Assembly (NCBI GenBank): GCA_017502065.1
Contig: JAFVVU010000006.1
Span: 1 to 14,751 of the forward strand
DNA: 14,751 nt
DNA from: Clostridia bacterium
GTDB lineage: Bacteria; Bacillota; Clostridia; RUG12999
Reading direction: 5' to 3'
Shown: one piece after another, positions 1 to 6,982 of the stretch
How the letters are laid out: each line of letters opens with the position of its first letter
How positions within the stretch are numbered: position 1 is the stretch's first letter
Notes under the pieces: generated by a model
Told to the model about the DNA's origin: nothing
The model's database searches: none
What the model saw: only the letters and a program-made list of their open reading frames with translations
Made by a program: the position numbers and the translations under genes

Positions 1-88
1 GAAAAGACTCCTTGCTTACGGTGGCGGCACCGCTTATGATTTTCACATAATTCCATCTTAGCCGTCAGCAATGTGACGGAACTTGAAA
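1..88 (-). promoter_or_regulatory. Cobalamin (adenosylcobalamin-type) riboswitch, truncated by the left edge
   Basis: Read on the minus strand, this stretch follows the cobalamin riboswitch consensus. In order it has GTTCCGTC, GGCTAAGATGGAA, a short stem TTATG/CATAA around TGAAAAT, and the core GCGGTGCCGCCACCGTAA, followed by GCAAGGAGTC. The normally conserved GG/CC pairs of the small stem are replaced by compensating pairs, which supports a real RNA fold. The 3' part (the B12-box partner and the expression platform) lies beyond position 1, so the controlled gene is not visible. Such switches usually repress B12 uptake, B12 synthesis or B12-independent enzyme genes when the cofactor is abundant. 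The family call is confident; the target is unknown. Confidence 0.85.
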
Positions 89-95
89 CAAATAT

Positions 96-124
96 ATTTT
101 ATACTATTTATAATTCATTGTCAA
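96..124 (-). promoter_or_regulatory. Promoter of the cobalamin riboswitch transcript
   Basis: On the minus strand TTGACA (119-124) is followed after 17 bases by TAAAAT (96-101), placing the transcription start near position 89, just ahead of the riboswitch. The -35 box overlaps the TGA stop codon (121-123) of the upstream flavoprotein gene. No terminator separates the two, so read-through from the flavoprotein gene into the riboswitch is possible. Confidence 0.7.
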
Positions 125-978
125 CCTTTTAAAAATTTTATAGCCGAAAACCCTGATAGCATTCCCTGATATACGGTTTTGGCAATCTGCAGGATTCCGC
201 CCGTGCAGTCACCTGCGGCAAAAATTCCGGGAATGTTTGTTGCCATATTTTCGTCTACAGAAACAGAAGTTCCGTTTGTAACAGCGCCGATTTTCTTTGC
301 AATATCCGCACCGCCGGCTATGCCAAGCGCAATAAAAAGCCCGGATATGTCAAGTGTTTTGCCGTCTTCAAAAACAACTTTTTCAAGAACGGCATCACCG
401 GACACAGCTTCTATTTTGGATGTATTTACCTTTATTCCGTCGGGAACAGGGGCGGAGGGCTCTTCCCCGTCTGTAAGAAGTGTTACGGATGCGGCAAACG
501 GCAGAAGCACCGATGCTTCATGCATTGCATATTCACCGCTGCCGAGCACGGCAACATCTTTTCCACGGAAGAAAAATCCGTCGCACACGGCGCAGTAGCT
601 TATTCCACTGCCTTCAAACTTTTCAAAATTTTCGATTTTCGGTTTATTTCTTGATGTGCCGGTTGCAATAATAACGCTGTCGGCAAAGTATTCGCCCGAT
701 GTTGCGCTAACCTTAAACTTATCTTCGAACGAAAGCCCTACAACCTCGTCAGTTACCACCTTTGCACCAACATTTTTTGCCTGCAAAAGCCCTGTGGCAT
801 AAAGGCTTGGTCCGGAAATGCCGTTTTCAAACCCGTAATAATTTTCGATTTTTTCGGCTTTTTCAAGTGCATGCACGCCGTTTTCTATAATAGTAGTATC
901 TATTCCTGCTCTTGCAGTATAAAGTGCGGCAGAAATGCCCGCAGGACCGCCGCCTATAATCACAACATTTTTTGACAT
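121..978 (-). CDS. Thioredoxin-reductase-like FAD flavoprotein lacking the NADPH HRRxxxR motif
   Basis: The 285-aa protein belongs to the low-molecular-weight thioredoxin reductase family, which passes electrons through FAD to a redox-active disulfide and then to thioredoxin. It is a little shorter than the usual ~310 aa. Visible motifs are the FAD Rossmann loop GGGPAG (residues 9-14), the redox motif CAVC (129-132), a second nucleotide loop GSGEYA (146-151) and the C-terminal GIFAAGDC FAD site (251-258). The HRRxxxR motif that binds the NADPH 2'-phosphate is missing: after the second Rossmann strand (about residue 168) there is an acidic stretch, TDGEEPS. This resembles the ferredoxin-dependent flavin thioredoxin reductases known from clostridia, but that assignment is an inference. 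The start ATG has AGGAG 7 bases upstream. It is transcribed away from the MarR operon, with its -35 box 5 bp from that promoter's. Confidence 0.85.
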   Translation of the reverse strand: MSKNVVIIGGGPAGISAALYTARAGIDTTIIENGVHALEKAEKIENYYGFENGISGPSLYATGLLQAKNVGAKVVTDEVVGLSFEDKFKVSATSGEYFADSVIIATGTSRNKPKIENFEKFEGSGISYCAVCDGFFFRGKDVAVLGSGEYAMHEASVLLPFAASVTLLTDGEEPSAPVPDGIKVNTSKIEAVSGDAVLEKVVFEDGKTLDISGLFIALGIAGGADIAKKIGAVTNGTSVSVDENMATNIPGIFAAGDCTGGILQIAKTVYQGMLSGFSAIKFLKG

Positions 979-1005
979 AGGAATTCTCCTTATTTCTTTT
1001 TTTAA

Positions 1006-1035
1006 AGTATAACATTTTATACTTTATTTTGTCAA
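1006..1035 (-). promoter_or_regulatory. Promoter of the thioredoxin-reductase-like gene
   Basis: On the minus strand TTGACA (1030-1035) and TATACT (1006-1011) are separated by 18 bases, with the start codon about 28 bases downstream of the -10 box. The -35 box mirrors that of the divergent MarR promoter: together they form TTGTCAA-TTCTA-TTGACAA (1029-1047). Confidence 0.7.
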
Positions 1036-1040
1036 TTCTA

Positions 1041-1069
1041 TTGACAAAAATGTGCGGCGGCTGTATAAT
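1041..1069 (+). promoter_or_regulatory. Consensus promoter of the MarR-ABC exporter operon
   Basis: TTGACA (1041-1046) and TATAAT (1064-1069) match the sigma-A consensus perfectly with a 17-base spacer. Transcription should begin near 1076, directly in front of the palindrome at 1078-1094. Such a strong promoter fits a gene that is normally held down by a repressor. Confidence 0.88.
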
Positions 1070-1077
1070 TAATAAGT

Positions 1078-1094
1078 CGGTTAACTGTTAACCG
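1078..1094. promoter_or_regulatory. Probable MarR operator palindrome
   Basis: CGGTTAACTGTTAACCG is a perfect inverted repeat of two 8-base arms around a single T, followed by a further TTTAAC half-site. It covers the predicted transcription start of the MarR operon. MarR-family proteins bind 16-20 bp palindromes of this size and commonly repress their own operon from such positions. The link to this regulator is inferred from location. Confidence 0.7.
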
Positions 1095-1116
1095 TTTAAC
1101 TTTTGGAGGTGAGCGT

Positions 1117-1629
1117 GTGGCAACAACCTATTTTGAGATTATTGACAGAATGAATAAGCTTAATCTTCTGCACAGGATGAGCATCCAGACGGAAGGCTAT
1201 AAAAACGGGCTTTATTTAGGTCAGCTGCCCATTCTTGAATATGTAAGAAAAAACAGCCGCTGTACACAGCGTGAACTGGCAAATTTCCTTGGGGTTTCGC
1301 CGCCCAGCATTGCAACAAGCGTAAAGCGTATGCAAAAAGCAGGGCTTATTGAAAAGGAAACCGATGAAACAGACCAGCGATACAGCAGGCTTTCCATTAC
1401 AGAAAAGGGTATTCTTGTGTCGGAAAAATGCCGCGCACAGTATGACTGTGTTGATGCACAGCTTTTTGCCGGATTTGATGAAAAAGAGTGCGAAACTTTG
1501 TATAAATTCTTTGGAAGAATGATAGCAAATCTTTGTGCGGATGCGGAAGACATTTCGTTTATGTCGCTTATTGAAGAGGCGCAAAAACTAAGTGCAAAAC
1601 AGATAAAGGAGGAAGACAAAGTTGATTAA
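1117..1629 (+). CDS. MarR-family transcriptional regulator of the adjacent exporter
   Basis: The 170-aa protein has the size and layout of a MarR winged-helix regulator: an N-terminal dimerisation helix, a helix-turn-helix at about residues 50-72 (RELANFLGVSPPSIATSVKR), a wing with the DETDQRYSRLSITEKG pattern (83-98) and C-terminal dimerisation helices. The GTG start at 1117 is chosen because GGAGG (1105-1109) lies 7 bases upstream; the overlapping GTG at 1115 is out of frame. The stop overlaps the start of the first ABC gene by 8 bases. MarR proteins next to paired ABC exporters usually repress them until a toxic ligand binds. The protein has five cysteines (49, 105, 111, 125, 140), which is many for its size and could allow redox sensing. 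Confidence 0.9.
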   Translation: MATTYFEIIDRMNKLNLLHRMSIQTEGYKNGLYLGQLPILEYVRKNSRCTQRELANFLGVSPPSIATSVKRMQKAGLIEKETDETDQRYSRLSITEKGILVSEKCRAQYDCVDAQLFAGFDEKECETLYKFFGRMIANLCADAEDISFMSLIEEAQKLSAKQIKEEDKVD

Positions 1630-3373
1630 AAAGCTTTTATCATGCGTAAGAGAATACAAGAAACCTACCATAATGACGTTTCTTCTTATTACGCTTGAGG
1701 TAATTATAGAATGTATTATTCCGTTTGTAACGGCAAGTCTTGTAAACCAGATTAAAGTCGGCATTGAAATAAAGGCTCTGCTTATAATCGGAATATCCCT
1801 TGTACTTATGGCAATAGTTTCGCTTGCCTGCGGCGGTATTGCAGGATACACAAGTGCAAAGGCATCGGCAGGCTTTGCAAAAAACCTGCGTCACGATATT
1901 TTCAATAAAATTCAGGATTATTCGTTTGAAAATATTGATAAATTTTCTTCATCCTCGCTTGTAACCCGTCTCACAACGGATATAACACACGTGCAGATGT
2001 CGTATATGATGCTTATAAGAACAGCGGTACGTTCTCCGCTTATGTTTATTTTTGCAATTATAATGGCATATATTATGGGCGGAAAGCTTGCCGGCACATT
2101 TATTGTTGTTGTGCCTGTGCTTGGGTTCGGGCTTTTCCTTGTAAGCCGAAAAGCAATGCCCACATTCCGCAAGGTGTTCAAAAAATATGATAAACTTAAC
2201 GAATCTGTTGAAGAAAATATCCGCGGAATGCGCGTTGTTAAAGGTTTTTCCCGTGAGGAATACGAAACCGATAAGTTCTATAACGCGGCAGATGAAATCC
2301 GCAGTAACTTCACAAGAGCGGAACGTATTGTTGCATGCAACACCCCGATAATGCAGATTTGTCTTTATTTCAATATGATATTTGTGCTTACCGTAGGGTC
2401 AAATATTGTTATTTCCAGTATGGGATTGAGTCTTGACGTCGGTCAGATTTCGGCAATGCTTACCTATGGTATGCAGATACTTATGTCACTTATGATGATT
2501 TCAATGGTTTATGTTATGATAACAATATCCTTTGAATCAATGAAACGTATTGTTGAGGTGCTTGACGAAAAATCAACACTTGTAAATCCTGAAAATCCGG
2601 TAATGGAAATTCCGGACGGAAGCATTGATTTTAAAGACGTAAGCTTTAAATACTCGGCAAAATCAAAAAATTATTCCCTTCAGGATGTTGACTTACGTAT
2701 AGAATCGGGAATGACAGTCGGAATAATCGGCGGTACAGGTTCAAGTAAATCAACTCTTGTTCAGCTTATCCCGAGACTTTATGACGTGTCGGTAGGGTCG
2801 GTATGCGTAGGCGGACGTGACGTTCGTGAATACGACCTTGAGGTGCTTCGTGACAGTGTTGCAATGGTGCTTCAGAAAAATCAGCTGTTTTCAGGTACTA
2901 TAAAAGAAAACCTGCGCTGGGGTAATGAAAATGCAACCGATGAAGAGCTTATCCATGCGGCAAAGCTTGCACAGGCGGATGAGTTTATTTCGTCTTTCCC
3001 GGACGGGTATGATACCTATATTGAACAGGGCGGCTCAAACGTATCGGGTGGTCAGAAACAGCGTCTTTGTATTGCAAGAGCGCTTCTTAAAAAACCGAAA
3101 ATCCTTATTCTTGATGACTCAACCTCGGCGGTTGATACAAAAACAGATGCACTTATCCGCATGGGATTTAAAGAATTTATTCCCGAAACCACAAAAATCA
3201 TAATTGCACAGCGAATTTCTTCCGTACAGGATGCGGATATGATTATCGTTATGGACGGCGGTAAGGTTTCGGCGGCAGGTCCGCACGAAAAGCTTATGGC
3301 GGAAAGCGAAATATACCGCGAAATTTATGAGCAGCAGACAATGGGAGGTGGAGAAGATGAAACAAATGAATAA
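1622..3373 (+). CDS. ABC exporter half-transporter, degenerate-ATPase subunit
   Basis: The 583-aa protein has an N-terminal six-helix export-type membrane domain (about residues 15-310) and a C-terminal ATPase domain (330-575). The ATPase motifs are Walker A GGTGSSKS (370-377), Q-loop Q418, signature VSGGQ (474-478) and Walker B ILILDD (494-499). The catalytic Walker B glutamate is replaced by Asp499, the switch histidine by Gln530, and the Walker A glycine before the lysine by Ser375. These are marks of the degenerate site found in heterodimeric exporters such as TM287/288 and BmrCD. It should pair with the next gene product to pump drugs, lipids or peptides out of the cell. The start is TTG at 1622, supported by AAGGAGG (1606-1612); it overlaps the MarR gene by 8 bases, suggesting translational coupling. 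Confidence 0.9.
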   Translation: MIKKLLSCVREYKKPTIMTFLLITLEVIIECIIPFVTASLVNQIKVGIEIKALLIIGISLVLMAIVSLACGGIAGYTSAKASAGFAKNLRHDIFNKIQDYSFENIDKFSSSSLVTRLTTDITHVQMSYMMLIRTAVRSPLMFIFAIIMAYIMGGKLAGTFIVVVPVLGFGLFLVSRKAMPTFRKVFKKYDKLNESVEENIRGMRVVKGFSREEYETDKFYNAADEIRSNFTRAERIVACNTPIMQICLYFNMIFVLTVGSNIVISSMGLSLDVGQISAMLTYGMQILMSLMMISMVYVMITISFESMKRIVEVLDEKSTLVNPENPVMEIPDGSIDFKDVSFKYSAKSKNYSLQDVDLRIESGMTVGIIGGTGSSKSTLVQLIPRLYDVSVGSVCVGGRDVREYDLEVLRDSVAMVLQKNQLFSGTIKENLRWGNENATDEELIHAAKLAQADEFISSFPDGYDTYIEQGGSNVSGGQKQRLCIARALLKKPKILILDDSTSAVDTKTDALIRMGFKEFIPETTKIIIAQRISSVQDADMIIVMDGGKVSAAGPHEKLMAESEIYREIYEQQTMGGGEDETNE

Positions 3374-5279
3374 ACGTCCTCCCATGCCGAAAGGCTGTCT
3401 TAAACGTGTAATAAAACTTCTTGTAAAATCGTATCCCGTGCTTATCCCGATTACCGTATTCTGCATTATTTTCTGTGCGGTAACTTCTGCAATGCCGGCA
3501 ATTTTTCTGCAGCAGGTAATTGCTGATATAGGTGTGTGGATGCCGACGGGAAACTGGGCAGAGGCAAGCAAGGTAATAATCCCCAAAATAGCGATACTTG
3601 CAACGTTTTATGTGCTGTCGCTTATTTCAATTGTTGCACATACTCAGCTTATGGCGTATATCACACAAGGTTTCCTGCATAAACTTCGTTGTCAGATGTT
3701 TGCAAAAATGCAGACCCTGCCGATTAAATATTTTGACACCAATAAACACGGCGATATCATGAGCCGTTATACCAATGATATTGACTCGCTTCGTCAGATG
3801 GTTTCGCAGTCGCTTCCGTCAATACTGCAAACAGGCGTTGTTATCATAACGGTATTTTGCATTATGATGTATTACAGTTTCTGGATGACACTTGTGGTGC
3901 TTCTCGGAGTTGCCGCAATTTCATTTGTAACCGGAAAAGTCGGCGGCGGCAGTGCAAAATATTTCATCCGTCAGCAGAAATCTCTTGGTAAAACCGAAGG
4001 CTTTATTCAGGAAATGATGAGCGGACAAAAGGTTATCAAAGTATTTAACCACGAGGATAAATGCCGAGAGGGTTTTGACACCGTAAATGAAGAGCTGTTT
4101 CAGGATAATTTCAAGGCTCATGCATATGCAAACGTGCTTGGCCCGATTATCCAGAACATCGGTAACATACTGTACGTTCTTATTGCAATAGTAGGCGGAA
4201 TTATTCTTGTAACCAAAGTGCCGAACATTGGTATAAGCTCAATCATCACGGGAACAATAGGCGTTCTTACAATTGACGTTCTTGTTCCATTTCTCAATAT
4301 GGCAAAACAGTTTACGGGTAACTTTAACCAGGTTTCACAGCAGATTAACTCCATCGCAATGGCAATAGCAGGTGCACAGCGTGTGTTTAATCTTATTGAT
4401 GAAGAGCCTGAAGCTGATGAGGGTTATGTAACACTTGTGAATGCAGAAATTGATGCAAACGGAAATATTACGGAAACGGGTAAGCATACAGGAAAGTGGG
4501 CGTGGAAACATCCGCATCACGACGGGAGTCTCACATATACTCCGCTTGCAGGCGATGTGGTTCTGTCAGATGTTGATTTTGCATATGAAGAAGGCAAAAC
4601 AATCCTGCATAATATCGACCTTTATGCAAAACCCGGTCAGAAAGTTGCGTTTGTTGGCGCAACGGGTGCAGGTAAAACTACAATCACAAATCTTATCAAC
4701 AGATTTTATGATATTGAAGACGGTAAGATAAGATATGACGGAATAAATATTAATAAAATCCGTAAATCCGACCTTCGCCGTTCGCTCGGTCTTGTTCTTC
4801 AGGATACAAACCTGTTTACCGGAACAGTTATGGAAAATATCCGTTACGGAAAGCTTGATGCAACCGATGAAGAATGTATCAATGCGGCAAAGCTTGCCGG
4901 TGCGGATACGTTTATAACACGTCTTCCCGAAGGGTATGATACTAGCTTAGAAAACAACGGGGAAAACTTGTCGCAGGGTCAGCGTCAGCTTATTTCAATT
5001 GCCCGTGCGGCAGTTGCCGACCCGCCGGTTATGATTCTTGATGAAGCAACATCTTCAATTGATACAAGAACCGAACAGATTGTTCAGCGCGGTATGGATA
5101 AGCTTATGGAAGGCAGAACCGTGTTTGTAATTGCGCACCGCCTTTCAACGGTTAAAAATTCCGACGTTATTATGGTGCTCGACCACGGACGTATTATTGA
5201 ACGTGGTAGCCACGATGAGCTGATTGCCCAAAAAGGGCAGTATTATCAGCTGTATACCGGCGCATTTGAATTATCTTGA
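3357..5279 (+). CDS. ABC exporter half-transporter, catalytic subunit
   Basis: The 640-aa protein has an export-type membrane domain (about residues 15-335) and an ATPase domain with canonical catalytic residues: Walker A GATGAGKT (434-441), Walker B LDE with Glu563 and switch His594. Its signature is LSQGQ (538-542) rather than LSGGQ. In a heterodimer this altered signature faces the degenerate Walker motifs of the partner, so the two genes fit together as one transporter with one working and one degenerate ATP site. A linker of about 50 residues containing GKWAWKHPHHDG (351-400) sits before the ATPase domain. The ATG at 3357 is preferred because GGAGG (3344-3348) lies 8 bases upstream; an in-frame start at 3327 has no such site. 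It overlaps the previous gene by 17 bases. A strong terminator follows. Confidence 0.9.
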   Translation: MKQMNKRPPMPKGCLKRVIKLLVKSYPVLIPITVFCIIFCAVTSAMPAIFLQQVIADIGVWMPTGNWAEASKVIIPKIAILATFYVLSLISIVAHTQLMAYITQGFLHKLRCQMFAKMQTLPIKYFDTNKHGDIMSRYTNDIDSLRQMVSQSLPSILQTGVVIITVFCIMMYYSFWMTLVVLLGVAAISFVTGKVGGGSAKYFIRQQKSLGKTEGFIQEMMSGQKVIKVFNHEDKCREGFDTVNEELFQDNFKAHAYANVLGPIIQNIGNILYVLIAIVGGIILVTKVPNIGISSIITGTIGVLTIDVLVPFLNMAKQFTGNFNQVSQQINSIAMAIAGAQRVFNLIDEEPEADEGYVTLVNAEIDANGNITETGKHTGKWAWKHPHHDGSLTYTPLAGDVVLSDVDFAYEEGKTILHNIDLYAKPGQKVAFVGATGAGKTTITNLINRFYDIEDGKIRYDGININKIRKSDLRRSLGLVLQDTNLFTGTVMENIRYGKLDATDEECINAAKLAGADTFITRLPEGYDTSLENNGENLSQGQRQLISIARAAVADPPVMILDEATSSIDTRTEQIVQRGMDKLMEGRTVFVIAHRLSTVKNSDVIMVLDHGRIIERGSHDELIAQKGQYYQLYTGAFELS

Positions 5280-5361
5280 CGATTGAATTAAAAAGCGCCG
5301 ACCGCGCAGAAGCCCTAACGAAACTGGACAATGCAAAATAAAAGCTAAACAATATTTGTGT

Positions 5362-5392
5362 AGAAATCCGCATTTGATGCGGATTTCTTTTT
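5362..5392 (+). terminator. Intrinsic terminator of the MarR-ABC operon
   Basis: A perfect 12-bp stem, AGAAATCCGCAT/ATGCGGATTTCT, with a TTG loop is followed by a run of five T (5388-5392). It lies 83 bases after the stop of the second ABC gene. Confidence 0.88.
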
Positions 5393-5530
5393 GCATTAAA
5401 GTTTCTGCGCTTCAGGCAACCTTCGCCGCTCGCAGTACCTATGTACAGCTTCGGGACTTAAGTTTGCCCAATCGGCATCGTTTTACTTCAATCGTGGGAG
5501 TGCCGAGCATAAAAATACTTATCCTCTTTT
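5393..5530. other. Unexplained GC-richer intergenic stretch, possible dispersed repeat or RNA
   Basis: This part of the 330-base gap between the exporter operon and the next start codon is not accounted for by the terminator or the following promoter. It is richer in GC than the flanking spacers and has short inverted repeats: GTAC-CTAT-GTAC at about 5436-5447, and TCGGCA (about 5472) with TGCCGA about 30 bases later. No reading frame in it has a ribosome binding site. It could be a small RNA, a remnant of a mobile element or a repeat found elsewhere in the genome. I cannot assign it. Confidence 0.3.
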
Positions 5531-5536
5531 TTTGTA

Positions 5537-5565
5537 TTGCAATCCCGTAATAATTGTGATATTAT
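5537..5565 (+). promoter_or_regulatory. Promoter of the ceramidase-like / MBL hydrolase operon
   Basis: TTGCAA (5537-5542) and TATTAT (5560-5565) are spaced by 17 bases. The predicted start near 5572 leaves a short leader before the GAGGAG ribosome binding site at 5594-5599. No operator-like palindrome is obvious. Confidence 0.65.
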
Positions 5566-5609
5566 GAAAACAGGCGTATATTGCCGGTACAATGAGGAGT
5601 GTTTTAATT

Positions 5610-6959
5610 ATGAAGGTTGGTTTTGGAAGTGCAAGCATTACGCCAAAAGGCGGTAAAATAATCATTGCCGGGGGTATACCTGTCCGTTTCACCGATGTTG
5701 TACATGATGATGTGCGGGCAGTTGCTATGGTAATTGAACAGGATGATACCCGTACAATCTGGGTAGGATGTGATATGTGTCATCCGACTAAAAAACTGAC
5801 AGACACCGTCATCGATAGCCTGAAAAAACATATTGCGGATTTTAATGCCGATGAGTTTATTATGACCGCAACACATACCACAGCATATTTTTATCTTACA
5901 GATGATGAGTTTTTAAATTCGTTCGATGTGGATTTAACTCCGGTAATTCCGCTTGAAGAATCACGAAATCAGGTGTGCGAAGGAATAACAAAAGCAGTGC
6001 TTGAAGCCTTATCAAATATGGATGATTGCTCCGTTGAGTTTGCTGCTTCTGATATAATTACGGGTCTTTGCAGAAGAGTTGTGTATAAAGACGGTTCTGC
6101 CGAGATATACAGAGATGTGCATAGTGATGAATTCTTAAGAATGGAATATCCTGATGGTACAGGAGTTCAGCTTTTATATTTTTATAATAAAAGGAACAGG
6201 CAGCTTGCAGGAATTTTTGCGGCTGTACCTTGTCCGGCTCAGGCAGATGAAACATCTGTATATATAACTGCGGATTATTGGGCTACTGTCAGGGAACGTA
6301 TTGCTGAAGAATTCGGCAGTAATGTCAACGTGCTTGGTGTATGTCGCGCCGCAGGTGAGCTTTCACCACACAGGTTTATCAAAATTGATGCAGGAATCAG
6401 CGGTGGTGGCTGGGGCTGTGCCGCAGCACAGAAATTGGGACTGCATATAGCAGATGCCATAATAAAAGAAAAAAACCGTCCGATATGTGTGTTTGACAGT
6501 GAGAATATTCCTCATTCAAGAATTACAACAGAAATAAGCTTCCCGATAAGAAAACCCTCGGAAGATGAAATTCAGATGGCGAATCAGTATTTTGAGAATT
6601 CAAAAGAAAATACGGGCGAGTGTAATTTGCAGGAAAAAGCAGCGGCAACGCACATCCTGAAAGTCATAAATGCAGGTGATTTCTATAAAAGTAGAGTATC
6701 TGTAATGAAAATAGCAGATTTGTTATTTTTTACTTGTCCTGCAGAACTTTATACTGAATATGCAAAAAGAATATCCACAAGATTTCCGGATAATCCTGTT
6801 TTTGATATCCAGCTTGCAAATGACAGCTTGGGATATTTGCCGACTAAAGAAGCTATTGAACGTGGCGGATATTCCACAAAGCTTATAAGTACTGTTACAC
6901 CTCCGGAAGGTGGAGACCTTTTTGTTGATGAAACAGTTAATCTTCTTAAACAACTATAA
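5610..6959 (+). CDS. Neutral/alkaline ceramidase-like family protein, diverged
   Basis: The 449-aa protein resembles the N-terminal domain of the neutral/alkaline non-lysosomal ceramidase family: an opening VGFGSASITP, then VHDDVRAVAMVIE (residues 31-43), ATHT (87-90), GELSP (249-253) and a late ANDSLGYLPTKEAIERGGY (403-421). Ser252 sits where the family's catalytic serine (GDxSP) is expected. Some zinc-site features are altered: the usual ATHTH is ATHTT, and the usual histidine in the following strand is absent from AAVPCPAQADE (204-214). Amide-hydrolase activity is therefore uncertain. No signal peptide is seen, so it is probably cytoplasmic. ATG 5610 is chosen because GAGGAG lies 10 bases upstream; ATG 5592 lies ahead of that site. 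It shares an operon with the MBL-fold gene 23 bases later. Confidence 0.72.
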   Translation: MKVGFGSASITPKGGKIIIAGGIPVRFTDVVHDDVRAVAMVIEQDDTRTIWVGCDMCHPTKKLTDTVIDSLKKHIADFNADEFIMTATHTTAYFYLTDDEFLNSFDVDLTPVIPLEESRNQVCEGITKAVLEALSNMDDCSVEFAASDIITGLCRRVVYKDGSAEIYRDVHSDEFLRMEYPDGTGVQLLYFYNKRNRQLAGIFAAVPCPAQADETSVYITADYWATVRERIAEEFGSNVNVLGVCRAAGELSPHRFIKIDAGISGGGWGCAAAQKLGLHIADAIIKEKNRPICVFDSENIPHSRITTEISFPIRKPSEDEIQMANQYFENSKENTGECNLQEKAAATHILKVINAGDFYKSRVSVMKIADLLFFTCPAELYTEYAKRISTRFPDNPVFDIQLANDSLGYLPTKEAIERGGYSTKLISTVTPPEGGDLFVDETVNLLKQL

Positions 6960-6982
6960 AAAATATAAAGCGAGGAAATGAT

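Noticed and set aside
3327..3356. Upstream extension of the second ABC gene
   Set aside because: The extra ten residues have no ribosome binding site ahead of them, whereas ATG 3357 has GGAGG at a good distance.
5356..5550. Open 64-codon frame on the plus strand
   Set aside because: It begins with TTG without a ribosome binding site and runs through the terminator hairpin; its protein shows no recognisable domain.
5592..5609. Upstream ATG for the ceramidase-like gene
   Set aside because: It precedes the GAGGAG site that serves ATG 5610, and the protein family begins at MKVGFG.
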